Below are positions 1-6,535 of a stretch of 9,543 nucleotides of DNA, piece by piece. A program made the translations under genes and the position numbers. The DNA is taken from contig CANPYQ010000042.1 of assembly GCA_947588865.1 (NCBI GenBank), forward strand, positions 1-9,543, in the 5' to 3' direction. Under the pieces are notes generated by a model. It had not been told where the DNA came from. It did no database searches and saw only the letters and a list, made by a program, of their open reading frames with translations. The first letter of the stretch is position 1, and every line of letters begins with the position of its first letter. Source of the DNA: an uncultured Bacilli bacterium (GTDB taxonomy: Bacteria > Bacillota_I > Bacilli_A > RF39 > UBA660).

Positions 1-8
1 TCATTTAT

Positions 9-110
9 CATTAGTTTTTGGTTTCACCAACACTACTTGACATTGAACCCTTCTTTTATATTATTACAATTTATTTTCAATTTATAAACACTATTTTTAA
101 ACTCCATCAA
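9..110 (-). promoter_or_regulatory. Possible promoter and leader of a gene running off the left edge
   Basis: Reading leftward, there is a -35-like TTGATG (110-105) and, 17 nt on, TTATAA (87-82). Next come an AAGAAGGG ribosome-site-like sequence (55-48) and an ATG at 43. That ATG opens a 10-codon frame (MSSSVGETKN) ending in TAA at 13-11. The TAA overlaps another ATG (11-9) as TAATG, which could start a gene beyond the window. The layout resembles a short upstream peptide coupled to a downstream gene, but every element is short and AT-rich and could be chance. Nothing else is visible in bases 1-128, and I see no strong terminator for the pilin-like gene that ends at 129. Confidence 0.2.
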
Positions 111-128
111 AGTAAAAATTATATATAC

Positions 129-1229
129 TTATGATAAATATGGTTTAGAAAGCTGTATTACTGGACGAACTCCAAAAAGATCTGAGGTTGGAGGATTACA
201 AACTGCATCCGTATCAATATAGGATGAAACACCCCCATCTATGGCACTCCAAGAGGATGATAACCAATACCCATCATAGCCTACTGTATTTATACCTAAA
301 TATATTGGGCAGTTGCTTCCGCCACATAAACTATTAGCCTCAGTATAATTAAGCATTCTTGCTTTTACATTATCTACTTTAATCGGTTCATATTTTGCAT
401 CTGAGACATCATCAATTAACGTATAACTAAAATCTGGTATGTTTCTCCATCCTGATGTTCCTTCTTTTAAATATTTTAAGGATGTTAATGGTCCCTTTGA
501 ATTATCAGCAATGCTATTTGTACCTCCTGCAGTTTTATAATCTTCATTACTAATCCATGCAACGTCTCCATCATATGCTCCAGTACCCCAACCACTTTCA
601 TAATTAGCATTAAATTCTGATAATGTACCATCTGATTTTATATTTGTATCCATTATTAGGTTTACATCATCTCCATCAGTCGATATTATGAAGAAATGGT
701 ATTTATTTACTCCATCTACATTACATATGTATTCGTCTCCTGCTTTATATTCTCCTGTTGGGATATTTCCTACTAATTTATTTTCGTATTTAGTTGCAGT
801 TTCTTGCGTTACCTTTTCACATATAGGTTTTATATATGCCAAACTGCATCCACTTACATCCTGTGAATCTACCTCATAATCTGTTACTAAAGTTCCATAT
901 TTACTTTTAGTTGATGAAATTTTTATTTTTAAATCGTCAGAAATTTCATTGTTATTTCTTGAATCTATAATTATTGAATCAAGCAATCCATAGTCTTTTA
1001 AATCTCCTAAAGTTAAATAAATACAATTCCCTGAACTTGGTAATTTACTTAAATTATCTGCAGACCATGTTTGTGCAGCTTCTTTAATTGCTAATAATTG
1101 ATTTTGATACAAATCATCTTTAGAATCTTTTACTAATTTTGTCACTGCAGTGCTAGTCAATATAGCTAGTAAAGACAATATTACTATAACTGATAATAAT
1201 TCTATTAATGTAAAACCTTTATTTTTCAT
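129..1229 (-). CDS. Prepilin-like surface protein with large C-terminal domain (paralogue A)
   Basis: 366 residues. The N-terminus is a type IV pilin/pseudopilin signal: MKNKG, then FTLIE with Glu at mature +5, followed by a hydrophobic helix to about residue 30. Prepilin peptidase would be expected to cut after Gly5. Residues 31-150 form a pilin-type stalk and globular region. Residues 154-366 form a second domain ending in YWLSSSWSAI and GVRPVIQLS, which resembles the C-terminal part of DUF6273-like domains (recognised by eye). Seven cysteines (69, 128, 137, 169, 302, 307, 344) fit disulfide-stabilised extracellular folding. AGGTGATAGG precedes the ATG. A diverged second copy lies at 8693-9543. 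No prepilin peptidase, assembly ATPase or other pilus gene is in the window, so whether it builds a pilus, a secretion pseudopilus or a displayed adhesin cannot be told. The pilin signal is certain; the function is not. Confidence 0.85.
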   Translation of the reverse strand: MKNKGFTLIELLSVIVILSLLAILTSTAVTKLVKDSKDDLYQNQLLAIKEAAQTWSADNLSKLPSSGNCIYLTLGDLKDYGLLDSIIIDSRNNNEISDDLKIKISSTKSKYGTLVTDYEVDSQDVSGCSLAYIKPICEKVTQETATKYENKLVGNIPTGEYKAGDEYICNVDGVNKYHFFIISTDGDDVNLIMDTNIKSDGTLSEFNANYESGWGTGAYDGDVAWISNEDYKTAGGTNSIADNSKGPLTSLKYLKEGTSGWRNIPDFSYTLIDDVSDAKYEPIKVDNVKARMLNYTEANSLCGGSNCPIYLGINTVGYDGYWLSSSWSAIDGGVSSYIDTDAVCNPPTSDLFGVRPVIQLSKPYLS

Positions 1230-1248
1230 CCTATCACCTATTATACAT

Positions 1249-1277
1249 ATTATACAAAAAAAAAATTACTTTTACAA
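1249..1277 (-). promoter_or_regulatory. Sigma-A-type promoter of the pilin-like gene
   Basis: On the minus strand, TTGTAA (1277-1272) is followed after 17 nt by TATAAT (1254-1249). A second TATAAT lies at 1245-1240. The expected start is near 1242, giving a leader of about 13 nt that contains AGGTGAT. The -35 box lies inside the terminator hairpin of the upstream unit, so the terminator and promoter are interleaved. Confidence 0.55.
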
Positions 1278-1285
1278 GTATTTTT
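1256..1285 (-). terminator. Intrinsic terminator after the hydrolase/small-protein unit
   Basis: On the minus strand, TACTT (1280-1276) pairs with AAGTA (1271-1267) around a 4-nt loop. After one mismatch, four further A-T pairs extend the stem. A run of ten T follows (1265-1256). It lies 15 nt after the stop codon of the 55-residue gene. The stem is weak but the U-tract is strong. Confidence 0.5.
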
Positions 1286-1300
1286 CATAACGTTTTGAAA

Positions 1301-1468
1301 TCAATTATTATCGGATTTATTAGGGATAATAGTTTTTGCAAGCTCTTCCTTTATTTTATTCCTCTTAGCTATATAATCATTATACATTTTTAATCTTTCT
1401 TCTGGTTTATGTTGCATATACTCATAATGAAGTGCAAATAATGCTTTTCTTGATTCTTCTTCTGTCAT
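1301..1468 (-). CDS. Small hypothetical protein, 55 aa, coupled to the hydrolase
   Basis: 55 residues starting MTEEESRKALFALHYEYM and ending IIPNKSDNN. It is highly charged (many Lys, Glu and Arg) and probably one or two amphipathic helices. There is no signal peptide or membrane segment, so it is probably cytosolic. The ATG (1468) overlaps the TGA of the upstream alpha/beta hydrolase as ATGA. A perfect AGGAGG (1486-1481) stands 12 nt before the ATG, inside the end of the hydrolase gene. That strong site, the overlap and the terminator just downstream make it a real gene despite its length. I do not recognise the family. It resembles short DUF896/YnzC-like proteins only in size and charge, with no motif in common. 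Confidence 0.75.
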   Translation of the reverse strand: MTEEESRKALFALHYEYMQHKPEERLKMYNDYIAKRNKIKEELAKTIIPNKSDNN

Positions 1469-2190
1469 ATATTATCTATTCCTCCTGAAACTTTATTTTT
1501 TAAAAAATTATTTACTATTTCATAAATTTTAAGTTTATTATTGCATCTAAACACATCGTGTGTAAGCTTTTCAACATATACTAACTTTTTTTCTTTGGAT
1601 TTTACATTATCATATACATACTTAGATGAAGTAAGTGGTACTATATTGTCGTTTTTACCCTGAATTATTAATATAGGGCAATAAATTTTTGAAGGATAAT
1701 CATAATACTTTTTTACTAATTCAATAAATTGTTTAATAGCATTTGGACTTGATTTTAATATTCTATATAATATTTCCTCCTTACCATAAGTTTGTATTAC
1801 TTTAGGAGCTAATTTAATAGATTTAGAAATATTTATGTTATCTTTTACTACACTAAAATATTGAAATGAAGGTGCAGCTAATACTAATTTTTTTATTTCG
1901 CTATATTTAGTAGCGATATAACTGGCAATTACTCCTCCCATACTATGACCTATTAAATAAATATTATTATAACCTTTACTAATTAACCATTTTACCTGAT
2001 TTTCACTAGATTCTATCCATTCTTCGTATTTAACTTTACCTATATTCTTATCATGTCCTGGAAGAGTAAATTGATATACATCAAAATTTCTATTTAATTC
2101 TAAATAATTAGCTAATTCTTCTTCATCATATGTTCCACCAGCAAATCCATGTATAATAAGTATAGCCTTTCTAAATATCATAACACTCAC
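1465..2190 (-). CDS. Alpha/beta hydrolase (esterase/lipase-type, serine nucleophile)
   Basis: 241 residues, the usual length for small carboxylesterases or monoacylglycerol-lipase-like hydrolases. An oxyanion-hole HGFAGG is at 14-19 and the nucleophile elbow GHSMGG at 81-86 (Ser83). The acidic residue is in GKNDNIVP (Asp181) and the catalytic His in LTHDVF (His211), so the triad is complete and correctly spaced. There is no signal peptide, so it is probably cytosolic. A lid-like helical stretch (about 105-165) separates the two halves. The substrate is unknown; a short-chain ester, acyl-lipid or acylated sugar is possible. The longest start is GTG (2190), but ATG at 2181 (Met4) is an equally good choice: neither has a clear Shine-Dalgarno, and the predicted transcript start near 2199 would leave only about 9 nt before the GTG. 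It is first in a two-gene unit with the 55-residue protein. Confidence 0.9.
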   Translation of the reverse strand: MSVMIFRKAILIIHGFAGGTYDEEELANYLELNRNFDVYQFTLPGHDKNIGKVKYEEWIESSENQVKWLISKGYNNIYLIGHSMGGVIASYIATKYSEIKKLVLAAPSFQYFSVVKDNINISKSIKLAPKVIQTYGKEEILYRILKSSPNAIKQFIELVKKYYDYPSKIYCPILIIQGKNDNIVPLTSSKYVYDNVKSKEKKLVYVEKLTHDVFRCNNKLKIYEIVNNFLKNKVSGGIDNI

Positions 2191-2205
2191 TTACTTTCTG
2201 TATAA

Positions 2206-2238
2206 ATTATAACATAGTGGCTAATATAATGTATACAA
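2206..2238 (-). promoter_or_regulatory. Extended -10 promoter of the hydrolase unit
   Basis: TGTTATAAT on the minus strand (2214-2206) is a perfect extended -10 element (TGnTATAAT). The best -35 match, TTGTAT (2238-2233), is 21 nt away, which is too far to be ideal, but an extended -10 can work without a good -35. The region also borders the greA terminator. Confidence 0.45.
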
Positions 2239-2265
2239 AAAAAGTTGAAAATGTACAACTTTTTT
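2238..2265 (-). terminator. Intrinsic terminator of greA
   Basis: A perfect 10-bp inverted repeat: AAAAAAGTTG (2238-2247) against CAACTTTTTT (2256-2265), with an 8-nt loop. On the minus strand the hairpin ends in a T-run. It overlaps the last bases of the greA stop codon (2266-2264), so translation of greA runs right up to the hairpin. Confidence 0.8.
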
Positions 2266-2734
2266 AATTAATAGCTAATATTTTAACATCATATTTTCCA
2301 TTTGGACTGTCGACTGATACTACTTCTCCAACTTTTAATCCCATTATTGCTTTTGCAATTGGAGATTCATTAGATATTTTATTTGTAAAAGGATCAGCTT
2401 CTTTACTTCCTACTATTGAATACTCCTCTTCTTCTTCGTCATCTATATATTCCAAAGTAACTTTAGAACCTATTGAAACGACATCAGTATCAACTTTAGT
2501 TATGACAACTGCTCTTTCAACCATAACTTCTAATTCTTTTATTCTAGACTCTACAATTGCTTGTTCAGTACGCGCTGCATCATATTCTGCATTCTCACTT
2601 AAATCTCCTTGTGCGCGTGCATCTTTCAAAGCGTCAATAATCTCAGGACGTCTAACTAATTTTAATTCTTCAAGTTCCTTTTTTATTTCATCTAAACCTT
2701 CTTGTGTTAAATATAATTCTTTTTTTTCAGACAT
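2264..2734 (-). CDS. greA: Transcript cleavage factor GreA
   Basis: 156 residues, the standard GreA length (about 155-160). GreA enters the RNA polymerase secondary channel and stimulates hydrolytic cleavage of backtracked RNA. The N-terminal antiparallel coiled coil (about 10-75) carries the family signature at its tip, GDLSENAEY (43-51), with the catalytic acidic pair Asp44 and Glu47. The C-terminal FKBP-like domain follows, including SPIAKAIMG and GEVVSV. A very acidic DDEEEEE stretch sits in the second domain. A longer reading could begin at GTG 2743, but that GTG is part of the ribosome site GAGGTGA; ATG at 2734 sits at proper spacing and is the better start. It lies directly downstream of the YrrN/YrrO pair, as in B. 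subtilis except that udk is absent, and it has its own strong promoter. Confidence 0.97.
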   Translation of the reverse strand: MSEKKELYLTQEGLDEIKKELEELKLVRRPEIIDALKDARAQGDLSENAEYDAARTEQAIVESRIKELEVMVERAVVITKVDTDVVSIGSKVTLEYIDDEEEEEYSIVGSKEADPFTNKISNESPIAKAIMGLKVGEVVSVDSPNGKYDVKILAIN

Positions 2735-2767
2735 AAAATTCACCTCATTTTTTCATAAGCAAACAAA

Positions 2768-2796
2768 ATATTACTACATATTTTATATTTTGTCAA
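2768..2796 (-). promoter_or_regulatory. Consensus sigma-A promoter of greA
   Basis: Perfect TTGACA (2796-2791), 17-nt spacer, TAATAT (2773-2768). The expected start near 2761 gives a leader of about 27 nt containing GAGGTGA. It lets greA be expressed independently of the upstream U32 genes. No terminator separates the U32 pair from it, so read-through also remains possible. Confidence 0.85.
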
Positions 2797-2805
2797 CTGT
2801 TTTTT

Positions 2806-4008
2806 TTAATCTATTTTTTTTCTAATCATATCATATTTCTCGAGATAATTACTTATATCAATTTTTATTATTTGTTTTGGGTGTCTAACTACATCAATTA
2901 AATTATCATCAATATCATATATTTTATTTATAGTATATGTAATAGTTTTATGATTAGGACCAAATATTTCTACAGTATCACCTTTTTTAAAATAATTTCT
3001 TTGTTCTATAATGGCTTTATGATTATCTTTATCGTAATCTAAAATTATACCTAAAAAATCTTGATTAGATACCTCTACTCTGCCATTATAATAACTACAG
3101 GTAGAATCATATATCCCATTAAAAAATTGCGGTACTGAATCCCTATTTGCACATCTTCTGAGTATATTTTCATATTTTTTATTATATTTATATGTATCTT
3201 TACTATTATAACATTCATCAATTGCTTTTCTATATATTGACACCACTGTTGCTACATAATATAAAGAGCGCATTCTACCCTCTATTTTAAACGAATGGAT
3301 ACCCAAATCTATCATATCTTTTAAATATTTCAATAAAGATAAATCTTTGGAACAAAAAGTAAATGGCTTAATGCCCCTTATGTTTTTTTTAGATTCACTT
3401 AATAAATTAAAATCCCATCTACATACTTGGCTACATCCACCTCTATTTGCATCCCTATTGGTTAAAAAATTAGACATTACACATCTACCGCTATATCCTG
3501 CACACATAGCTCCATGTATAAATGTTTCTATTTCTATATCCACATTATCTATTATATCCTTTATATCTTTTTTTGTGCATTCACGGGCAAGCACTATCCT
3601 ACTAACTCCCTCACTCTTCCAAAATTTACAAGATTCTATATTAAGCGTAGATGCTTGTGTAGATAAATGAACTTTTAAACTAGTTTTCTCTAGTGCCATT
3701 TTTACCACTATTGGGTCACTTGCAATAATTGCATCCACATTGCATTTATCTAGTTCTTTTAAATAATTTTCTATCTTTCCTAATTCTTCATTGTGTAAAA
3801 CAATATTAACCGTTACATAAATTTTTTTATTTATTGAATGAGCAAATTTCACTCCTTCTTTTATTTCTTCCAGTGTAAAATTAATTGCATTAGCTCTTAG
3901 ATTTAATGATGGTCCACCCACATATACAGCATCAGCTCCATATAAAAGTGCTATTTTTAATCTTTCTAGATCTCCTGCCGGAGCAAGCAATTCACATTTA
4001 TTTTTCAT
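2806..4008 (-). CDS. yrrO: U32-family protein, YrrO/TrhP2-type tRNA U34 hydroxylation factor
   Basis: 400 residues. The N-terminal barrel opens with ELLAPAGDLERL and YGADAVYVGG. The U32 signature appears as ETFIHGAMC (161-169) followed by GYSGRC (171-176), then GGCSQVCRW (190-198) and KIEGRMRS (241-248). C169, C176 and C192 have the C-x6-C-x15-C spacing of the iron-sulfur-binding U32 proteins. U32 members were first called collagenases, but characterised YrrO/TrhP relatives act with YrrN in 5-hydroxyuridine formation at tRNA position 34, so the peptidase name is probably misleading. Residues 315-400 form the usual small C-terminal beta domain. The ATG overlaps the end of the upstream U32 gene by 11 nt, and its AGGTGA site lies inside that gene, so the two are translationally coupled. 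The KDLC position of relatives reads KDLS here. Confidence 0.9.
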   Translation of the reverse strand: MKNKCELLAPAGDLERLKIALLYGADAVYVGGPSLNLRANAINFTLEEIKEGVKFAHSINKKIYVTVNIVLHNEELGKIENYLKELDKCNVDAIIASDPIVVKMALEKTSLKVHLSTQASTLNIESCKFWKSEGVSRIVLARECTKKDIKDIIDNVDIEIETFIHGAMCAGYSGRCVMSNFLTNRDANRGGCSQVCRWDFNLLSESKKNIRGIKPFTFCSKDLSLLKYLKDMIDLGIHSFKIEGRMRSLYYVATVVSIYRKAIDECYNSKDTYKYNKKYENILRRCANRDSVPQFFNGIYDSTCSYYNGRVEVSNQDFLGIILDYDKDNHKAIIEQRNYFKKGDTVEIFGPNHKTITYTINKIYDIDDNLIDVVRHPKQIIKIDISNYLEKYDMIRKKID

Positions 4009-4858
4009 TATTTTTCACCTTATATATTGTTTTTATATTTAAAAAGCCATTATCTACATTTGTAAACATACTGTTAATTTTATCATTATATTCTAAAGCA
4101 TTATGTCTATTTACATTTCTAAACATATTTATTATTTCTATAAATTTATCCAAATCAATTTGAAAACTGTTTAGAACTATATATTCTACACCTATATTTA
4201 TATAAAATTTAATACCATTTAATATATTATTGGAATATACGCTTGTTCCAGTAGCATTATCTACTATTGGATATATTTTGCCTTCTTTCTCAATATAATT
4301 AATTTTAGAATCATCATTTAAATTAAAGTAATCCAAATAATTTTTTACGATATGTCTTTTAGATACAAACATAGGTAAATACCCAAACATATTTACCATT
4401 AATTTTGATTTAGTATTTTTAGAAATAGTCGTTATTTCTTCTTGCGTTATATCACTAGATAAATAAGTATATTTTACGCCGTGATCATACCAATAATTTA
4501 TAGTATTATAATTAGTTGTCAAATGTTCTTGAAAACATACTAAATCATAATTTAAAATTAGAGATTTATATATATTCAAAAGGCCTACATCATAATATAA
4601 AACACCTTTTATATTATAATTATTTAGTTTTATTAATAACTTTTTTACACTTTCTAAATCATTATTATGAAGATTTTTATTCATGCATATAAAAATATCT
4701 TTATTTGCTAAATCATTTAACATAGATAAATTATCTTCTTTTATACACATGTTAATATTTACACATAAATCCTCTATTCCTATTATAAATCCATCTACTA
4801 ACTCTTTTGTTTTTTCTATTTCATCAATATTTGATGGAATTGTAAGTATTTTAGACAT
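3998..4858 (-). CDS. yrrN: Short, divergent U32-family partner (YrrN/TrhP1-like)
   Basis: 286 residues from ATG 4858. A longer reading from TTG 4873 is less likely, because its first codons contain the ribosome site GGTGAT. The protein looks like a stripped-down U32 barrel: an N-terminal ILTIPSN strand, a central YLSSDITQEEI, and the family-typical NMFGYLPMFVSKR followed by HIVKNYLDYF. The canonical U32 cysteine cluster is absent, and only scattered cysteines remain. In B. subtilis, yrrN lies just before yrrO and the two products work together in tRNA ho5U34 synthesis. The same order, an 11-nt overlap with the larger gene, and greA immediately beyond support that assignment. The sequence alone is divergent, so the role is by context: probably a structural or substrate-binding partner. 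Confidence 0.75.
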   Translation of the reverse strand: MSKILTIPSNIDEIEKTKELVDGFIIGIEDLCVNINMCIKEDNLSMLNDLANKDIFICMNKNLHNNDLESVKKLLIKLNNYNIKGVLYYDVGLLNIYKSLILNYDLVCFQEHLTTNYNTINYWYDHGVKYTYLSSDITQEEITTISKNTKSKLMVNMFGYLPMFVSKRHIVKNYLDYFNLNDDSKINYIEKEGKIYPIVDNATGTSVYSNNILNGIKFYINIGVEYIVLNSFQIDLDKFIEIINMFRNVNRHNALEYNDKINSMFTNVDNGFLNIKTIYKVKNNEK

Positions 4859-4871
4859 ATCATCACCACAC

Positions 4872-4902
4872 AAAAAGACATTTCACTATTTTTTGAAACG
4901 TC
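4872..4902 (-). terminator. Hairpin plus T-run ending the pduL/secreted-protein unit
   Basis: On the minus strand GACGTTTC (4902-4895) pairs with GAAATGTC (4884-4877): eight pairs including one G-U, with a 10-nt loop. Five T follow (4876-4872). It stands about 36 nt after the stop codon of the 330-residue protein. The promoter of the U32 pair lies between that stop and this hairpin. Confidence 0.55.
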
Positions 4903-4905
4903 TTA

Positions 4906-4934
4906 ATATTAACATACTATTATAATTTTGTCAA
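4906..4934 (-). promoter_or_regulatory. Consensus sigma-A promoter of the yrrN-yrrO pair
   Basis: TTGACA (4934-4929), 17-nt spacer, TAATAT (4911-4906): the same -35, spacing and -10 as the greA promoter. The -35 begins 5 nt after the stop codon of the upstream gene. The predicted start (about 4899) falls inside the 5' arm of the hairpin at 4902-4877, so RNA made from here would lack the outer stem bases. Confidence 0.8.
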
Positions 4935-4938
4935 TTTA

Positions 4939-5931
4939 CTAGGTATTGTCTGAACAGTTCATTTCGCTTCCATCTAATTTAGTACAAATAGTAGTATCTC
5001 CTACATATGTTTTATAATATATATCTACATCACATTTGTTATTTAGAAAGCAACTTGCGCATGTAGTTATATTACTTTGTTCTGAATCCTCAGCAACTTT
5101 TAAAATTACAAATTGAACTATATATATTACAAAGAACACAATTACAGCTGCAATTATCCTTCTAACTAATGACGATTGTGCTTTTTTTATTTCGTCTTCT
5201 TTTGAAGATGCTAAGGCTTTTAAAAGAGTTATTACACTTACTATTATAAGAATTATTGGAGTTCCAATTTTTAATAAATTAACTGCAAAACTAGTAAGTT
5301 CTGGAATTTCACTTGGTATATCAAAAGCTCCTCCACATCCTATGTATTGCATTTTATCAGTATTACAATAACCACCATATGGAGATTCATTCCATATGCA
5401 AGAAAAATCTTTGTTATTTTCACATAAACCTTCTGAAAGTCCTAAACAAGATGATATTTTATTTTCCTCAACAGGTTCAGTTGTTTCAACTTTATTAGTA
5501 TATATTGTGTCAGATAAAAAATTTGTATCTTTTACATCTTCACATACTAAACCTTTATCTGTATTTTTACATTGTTTTTTTGTAAGAAAATGGTCTTTTG
5601 CTTCACCCCAATCATCAAAAAAATAAACTTTTGATTTACCGATACTAACATCATATATTTTAACATATTTATAACAAGTTTCTTCACCATCAACATTTTT
5701 ATATGAATTAGTTTTAAATTCAAAGCCAGAAGAATCATATCCATTACCAACATTTTTAAAGTTTTTTAATTCCCCATATCTAGAATTATTTTCTTTACCC
5801 CACACTAAATCAAAACTATATTCTACTGCAGAATCATTATTAACATATGTACAACTCTTAGCGTAAACTCTTGAACTAACTAATACAAAACTAAATATAA
5901 TAAATAAAAATATTATTAATTTTTTTTTCAT
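4939..5931 (-). CDS. Secreted cysteine-rich protein with two-helix (VirB2/pilin-like) hairpin
   Basis: 330 residues, family not recognised. A signal peptide (1-24; KKK, hydrophobic core, cleavage likely after VYA) is followed by an extracellular region (25-210) with nine cysteines. Two membrane helices follow (about 215-238 and 258-279), joined by a short charged loop ASSKEDEIKKAQSSLVRR. A C-terminal tail (280-330) carries five more cysteines, two of them as CASC. The helix pair resembles VirB2/TrbC-type conjugal pilins and the pilin-like proteins annotated in mycoplasmas and related Firmicutes, but no VirB4, coupling protein or relaxase is nearby. The ATG overlaps the TGA of pduL (ATGA), with GGGGAG just upstream, so it is translated coupled to that enzyme. 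With 14 cysteines it is probably disulfide-rich outside the cell. Confidence 0.8.
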   Translation of the reverse strand: MKKKLIIFLFIIFSFVLVSSRVYAKSCTYVNNDSAVEYSFDLVWGKENNSRYGELKNFKNVGNGYDSSGFEFKTNSYKNVDGEETCYKYVKIYDVSIGKSKVYFFDDWGEAKDHFLTKKQCKNTDKGLVCEDVKDTNFLSDTIYTNKVETTEPVEENKISSCLGLSEGLCENNKDFSCIWNESPYGGYCNTDKMQYIGCGGAFDIPSEIPELTSFAVNLLKIGTPIILIIVSVITLLKALASSKEDEIKKAQSSLVRRIIAAVIVFFVIYIVQFVILKVAEDSEQSNITTCASCFLNNKCDVDIYYKTYVGDTTICTKLDGSEMNCSDNT

Positions 5932-6491
5932 AAAATCTCCCCAATATCACCATTTTTGACTAAATGTGCATTTGCATCATCTGTATCTAAATGGAGTTCA
6001 AAATATGAATCATCACTAACCTTTAAATATACATTAGTTATTATTCCTCCCTTTTCTCCATTTATTTTAACACTAACCTTTTCTACTCCTTCTAATCCAT
6101 ACAATTTTACTTGACTAGGTAAAATATGTATATGCCTAGTTGCTATTATACAACCTTCACTTATATCTATACTACCATTTGGTCCTACTATAGTTATTGG
6201 ACTACTACTTTCTAAATCACCTGAATTCCTAATAGGTGGGTTCAGGCCCAATTTATATGCATCAGTTTTACTTATTTCTACTTGAGTATAATTTCTAACT
6301 GGTCCTAAAACTCTTACATTATCTATCTTTGATTTAGAAGTTTTAAGTGTAACTAATGCAGTAGATGCAAACTGTAAAGGCTGATTTAAATCATTTTTCT
6401 TTTCTAATTCATAATTATCCCCAAACAAAATATATAAATGCTCTTTTGTTAAATGTACATGTCTGTTGGATACCCCTATACTAACTTTCAC
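5928..6491 (-). CDS. pduL: Phosphate acyltransferase, PduL family
   Basis: 187 residues, one full PduL domain. PduL converts acyl-CoA and phosphate to acyl-phosphate and CoA, and with acetate kinase replaces classical Pta for ATP formation. Visible motifs are GVSNRHVHL (6-14; His11 and His13 as metal ligands), RVLGPVRNYTQVEIS (60-74), GLNPPIRNSGDL (82-93), RHIH (119-122) and ELHLDTDDANA (165-175). All zinc-binding histidine positions are present. The protein starts directly at the domain with no N-terminal encapsulation peptide, and no microcompartment shell genes are nearby, so it is probably the cytosolic, metabolic form. Whether it prefers acetyl- or propionyl-CoA is not visible. The start is GTG (6491) with GGTGAT in front; no nearby ATG is in frame at the N-terminus. 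It overlaps the following membrane protein by 4 nt. Confidence 0.93.
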   Translation of the reverse strand: MKVSIGVSNRHVHLTKEHLYILFGDNYELEKKNDLNQPLQFASTALVTLKTSKSKIDNVRVLGPVRNYTQVEISKTDAYKLGLNPPIRNSGDLESSSPITIVGPNGSIDISEGCIIATRHIHILPSQVKLYGLEGVEKVSVKINGEKGGIITNVYLKVSDDSYFELHLDTDDANAHLVKNGDIGEIL

Positions 6492-6506
6492 TTTATCACC
6501 AATAAT

Positions 6507-6535
6507 ATTATAGCATATTTTATTTATTTTTAAAA
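6507..6535 (-). promoter_or_regulatory. Sigma-A promoter of pduL with extended -10
   Basis: TTTTAA (6535-6530), 17-nt spacer, TATAAT (6512-6507), preceded by TGC so that the -10 is a perfect TGnTATAAT. GGTGAT starts exactly 6 nt after the -10, so the mRNA should begin at or next to the ribosome site, about 9 nt before the GTG. It shares its DNA with the divergent gerQ promoter. Confidence 0.7.

Noticed and set aside
108..131. Terminator for the left pilin-like gene (AAGTA/TACTT hairpin)
   Set aside because: It has only 5 A-T-rich pairs, a large loop and no following T-run on the minus strand.
150..240. Target of a diversity-generating retroelement
   Set aside because: The two copies differ at all bases, not mainly at adenines, and no template repeat or reverse transcriptase is in the window. 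Kept only as a variable loop.
2502..2825. Plus-strand open frame across greA
   Set aside because: It is antisense to a clear greA, is rich in Ser and Phe as expected of a reverse-strand shadow, and has no ribosome site.
2806..4008. Collagenase/protease
   Set aside because: The U32 peptidase name is historical. Gene order and the cysteine pattern favour the tRNA-modification type.
5313..5753. Several short open frames on both strands inside the 330-residue secreted protein
   Set aside because: They are shadows in AT-rich DNA, with no ribosome sites or recognisable domains.
4939..5931. Conjugative type IV secretion pilin
   Set aside because: Only the helix hairpin resembles VirB2. No VirB4, VirD4, relaxase or other transfer gene is present, and its partner is pduL.
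5928..6491. Bacterial microcompartment enzyme
   Set aside because: PduL can be encapsulated, but this one lacks an N-terminal encapsulation extension and no shell or aldehyde dehydrogenase genes are nearby.
6495..6521. Sigma-K promoter for gerQ (CATATTTTA with an upstream ACC)
   Set aside because: The spacing between the two elements is about 13 nt, too short for sigma-K. The sigma-E-like pair at 6513-6541 fits better.
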